Source: Papaver somniferum (lineage: Eukaryota; Streptophyta; Magnoliopsida; Ranunculales; Papaveraceae). From it: a stretch of DNA of 64,000 nucleotides. The notes under the pieces are model-generated. The model saw nothing but the letters and a program-made list of their open reading frames with translations. It searched no databases and was not told the origin of the DNA. The DNA lies in the NCBI RefSeq assembly GCF_003573695.1, contig NC_039368.1, positions 78,072,374-78,136,373 of the forward strand, written 5' to 3'. Position numbers and translations under genes: made by a program. Positions within the stretch are counted from its first letter, which is position 1. Every line of letters starts with the position of its first letter. Positions 62,432-64,000 of the stretch are shown piece by piece.

Positions 62432-62740
62432 CATACTCCCTCCGTTACTTTTTAATAGGTCAGTTTCTTTTTTTTTGAGAAAATTAAGGAAATTAAGAAA
62501 ACCAATTATTGAAAGTGGTCCTCTAGACACTTGTCAATAAAAGAAGTGAAGTGAAATGATCCCCATGACACTTGTCAGCCAAAGAAATAAGTGAAATGGT
62601 CCACATAACACTTGTCATCAAAAGAAGTTCAAAGAAAAATGGTCCCAGAAAATTAAAGTAACATTTGACTTTCCCAATTAGGAAACTGACCTATTTTTTT
62701 GAAATATTTATTTATGGGTACTGGCCTATTATAAATTAGA
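62432..62740. mobile_element. Stowaway-like MITE, right end degraded
   Basis: The left end CTCCCTCCGTTACTTTTTAA and the inverted GGTCAGTTTC (62459) / GAAACTGACC (62682) pair are typical of Stowaway/mariner MITEs. The right terminal repeat is eroded. Inside, a unit of about 45 bp around ACACTTGTCA...AAAGAA...GTGAAATGGTCC is repeated three times. Confidence 0.6.
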
Positions 62741-62780
62741 GAAAATCAATTTACTTGTCAAAAATCAATTTACTTGTCAA
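62741..62780. repeat. 19-bp tandem duplication
   Basis: AAAATCAATTTACTTGTCA occurs twice in a row. Confidence 0.8.
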
Positions 62781-63092
62781 CGTAATTTTTCATAAAGGTT
62801 TGTTTACGTCATTTAAGGGGAAAAGAATGCTCTATAGACTTGGTGCTGGAGTAGTACCACATTTACACTGCTCAAAATTTGATTTTATAAGGTTACTTCG
62901 GCGACCTTACATTTTTGCTCGGTTCACTCATTATATAATTTGTAAGTGATAGTTGCAATGCATTTCTTAAAATAACTGATTGTACCAAATATGATGTAGA
63001 CTCATGATAATTAATCTTGAACTACACAACCCTGGAGTCAAAGAAAAACAAAAAAATTATGGTGACAAAAAACTATATATTTGCTTATTTGC

Positions 63093-63423
63093 TTAAGAAT
63101 AGACGTCTGCTAAAATCCAATCCTTCGGAATCGACGCAATTGCATGATTTGCATTAAATTGATTGAGTTTACTATAGAGTTCATAATATGCCCTTTGTTG
63201 ATTAACAGGCGTGAGGATGATAAATTGGTTCCCTGACAAAGCGACAACAACCGCCATTCTTCTCAGCAAGTCCATCAAAACCAGGAGCCACAAACACCTC
63301 CGTGGATTCTAAGGTGATAGCCTGATAGGTGCTGGAATTCAGAATATGCCCGGACTTCACACCCTCAGGGTGTCTCTTTCTCGCATTGACTACGCACCTG
63401 GTGCAATAAATTTGGTTAAACAC
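63093..63423 (-). pseudogene. Unrecognised minus-strand coding fragment in two frames
   Basis: Two overlapping minus-strand frames. 63,202-63,423 reads VVNARKRHPEGVKSGHILNS then VFVAPGFDGLAEKNGG, and 63,093-63,293 reads NQQRAYYELYSKLNQFNANH then IASIPKDWILADVYS. They look like consecutive parts of one protein joined by a frameshift near 63,250. A possible acceptor (TTGCACCAG) precedes the first part at about 63,400. I do not recognise the family. It could be the last exon of a gene extending right, or a relic. Confidence 0.35.
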
Positions 63424-64000
63424 AGAGTTGTTTAATCCCTTCCCACCAGGTTATTGATGAGCTTGACATTTTCTGACATGTAGGGTGTAAGAAAAGAAAA
63501 AGAAACAAAGTGACTAACACAGTTACTATCCAAAGAATCTATCCACTATATAAGGGAAAAAGATGACCTCGTTAAAACATCTTACTACTATACTCTAAGA
63601 TAACATTTCCTCTAACTATTACGATCATACATTTCAGCAAATCATTCCTATCGTTATTATTATTACTGATGAGTAGGTTAAACAGAACAACAACTAGCCT
63701 TACCAGAAACAGATTAAAGCCATTAAATCCATGTCGTTTCCCAAACTAAGCCTTGGCCATCTCTGTACATAAGAAAGAGAATACTCAGCATCGACTTAGT
63801 TACAGTAAACTCAACATAGATCGACACAAAAGAACATAAACAACACTTCCGCAACAGATAAACATACATAACAGTTGATCAGAAATGATACTTCGACATG
63901 CATCAAGAACATTCATATCATTGTTCAACTCAAACTAGTATCACAAATCAGCCAAATGAGCTCTGGAATCATTCCAAATCCAATGGATCAAGAACAATCT
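63424..64000. other. No gene recognised
   Basis: AT-rich DNA with no supported feature. It may be intron or UTR of a minus-strand gene starting beyond the window. Confidence 0.4.

Overview
The window is nuclear DNA of a dicot-like flowering plant. It has AT-rich intergenic DNA, GT-AG introns, plant-specific REM-type B3 genes, a plant pectate lyase with a signal peptide, and dense plant transposons (Copia, LINE, hAT, Mutator-like, Tourist, CACTA). I cannot name the species; an early-diverging eudicot such as a poppy relative is only a guess. No tRNA, rRNA or CRISPR array was seen.

Layout. 1-1.3 kb: relic of an NRT1/PTR-type transporter exon. 1.7-4.1 kb: decayed LINE. 5.9-7.0 kb: fragment of a long LTR. 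7.1-7.5 kb: Tourist-like MITE. 7.6-9.3 kb: PPR pseudogene. 12.5-14.9 kb: the only intact REM gene (REM-1; five exons, three B3 domains, 528 aa). 15.4-19.3 kb: intact pectate lyase on the minus strand (six exons, 428 aa). From 15,954 to 44,308 a block of about 9.45 kb is repeated three times head to tail. Each block holds the 5' two thirds of the pectate lyase (exons 1-4), a head-to-head REM pseudogene (REM-2) and the start of an internally deleted LINE. Only the first block still connects to pectate lyase exons 5-6, so the second and third lyase copies are truncated. The rest of the LINE follows the third block (to 46.94 kb) and is split by a 967-bp hAT element that carries part of a ZIP metal transporter gene. 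A 2.37-kb solo LTR (47.05-49.42 kb) and then a third REM copy (REM-3, 49.5-59.5 kb) follow. REM-3 is split by a non-autonomous LTR retrotransposon, which is itself split by a very young Copia element. The last 4.5 kb hold a Mutator-like MITE with 9-bp target duplications, a CACTA end, a Stowaway-like fragment and an unrecognised minus-strand coding fragment.

How it fits together. The locus looks like a small REM/B3 cluster that grew by segmental duplication and was then eroded by transposons. One REM gene and one pectate lyase look functional. The triplication multiplied a REM copy that was already dead and a promoter plus two thirds of the pectate lyase. The differences I noticed between the three blocks are almost all 1-4 nt indels, and the young Copia element carries frameshifts in homopolymers, so part of the damage may be residual long-read assembly error.
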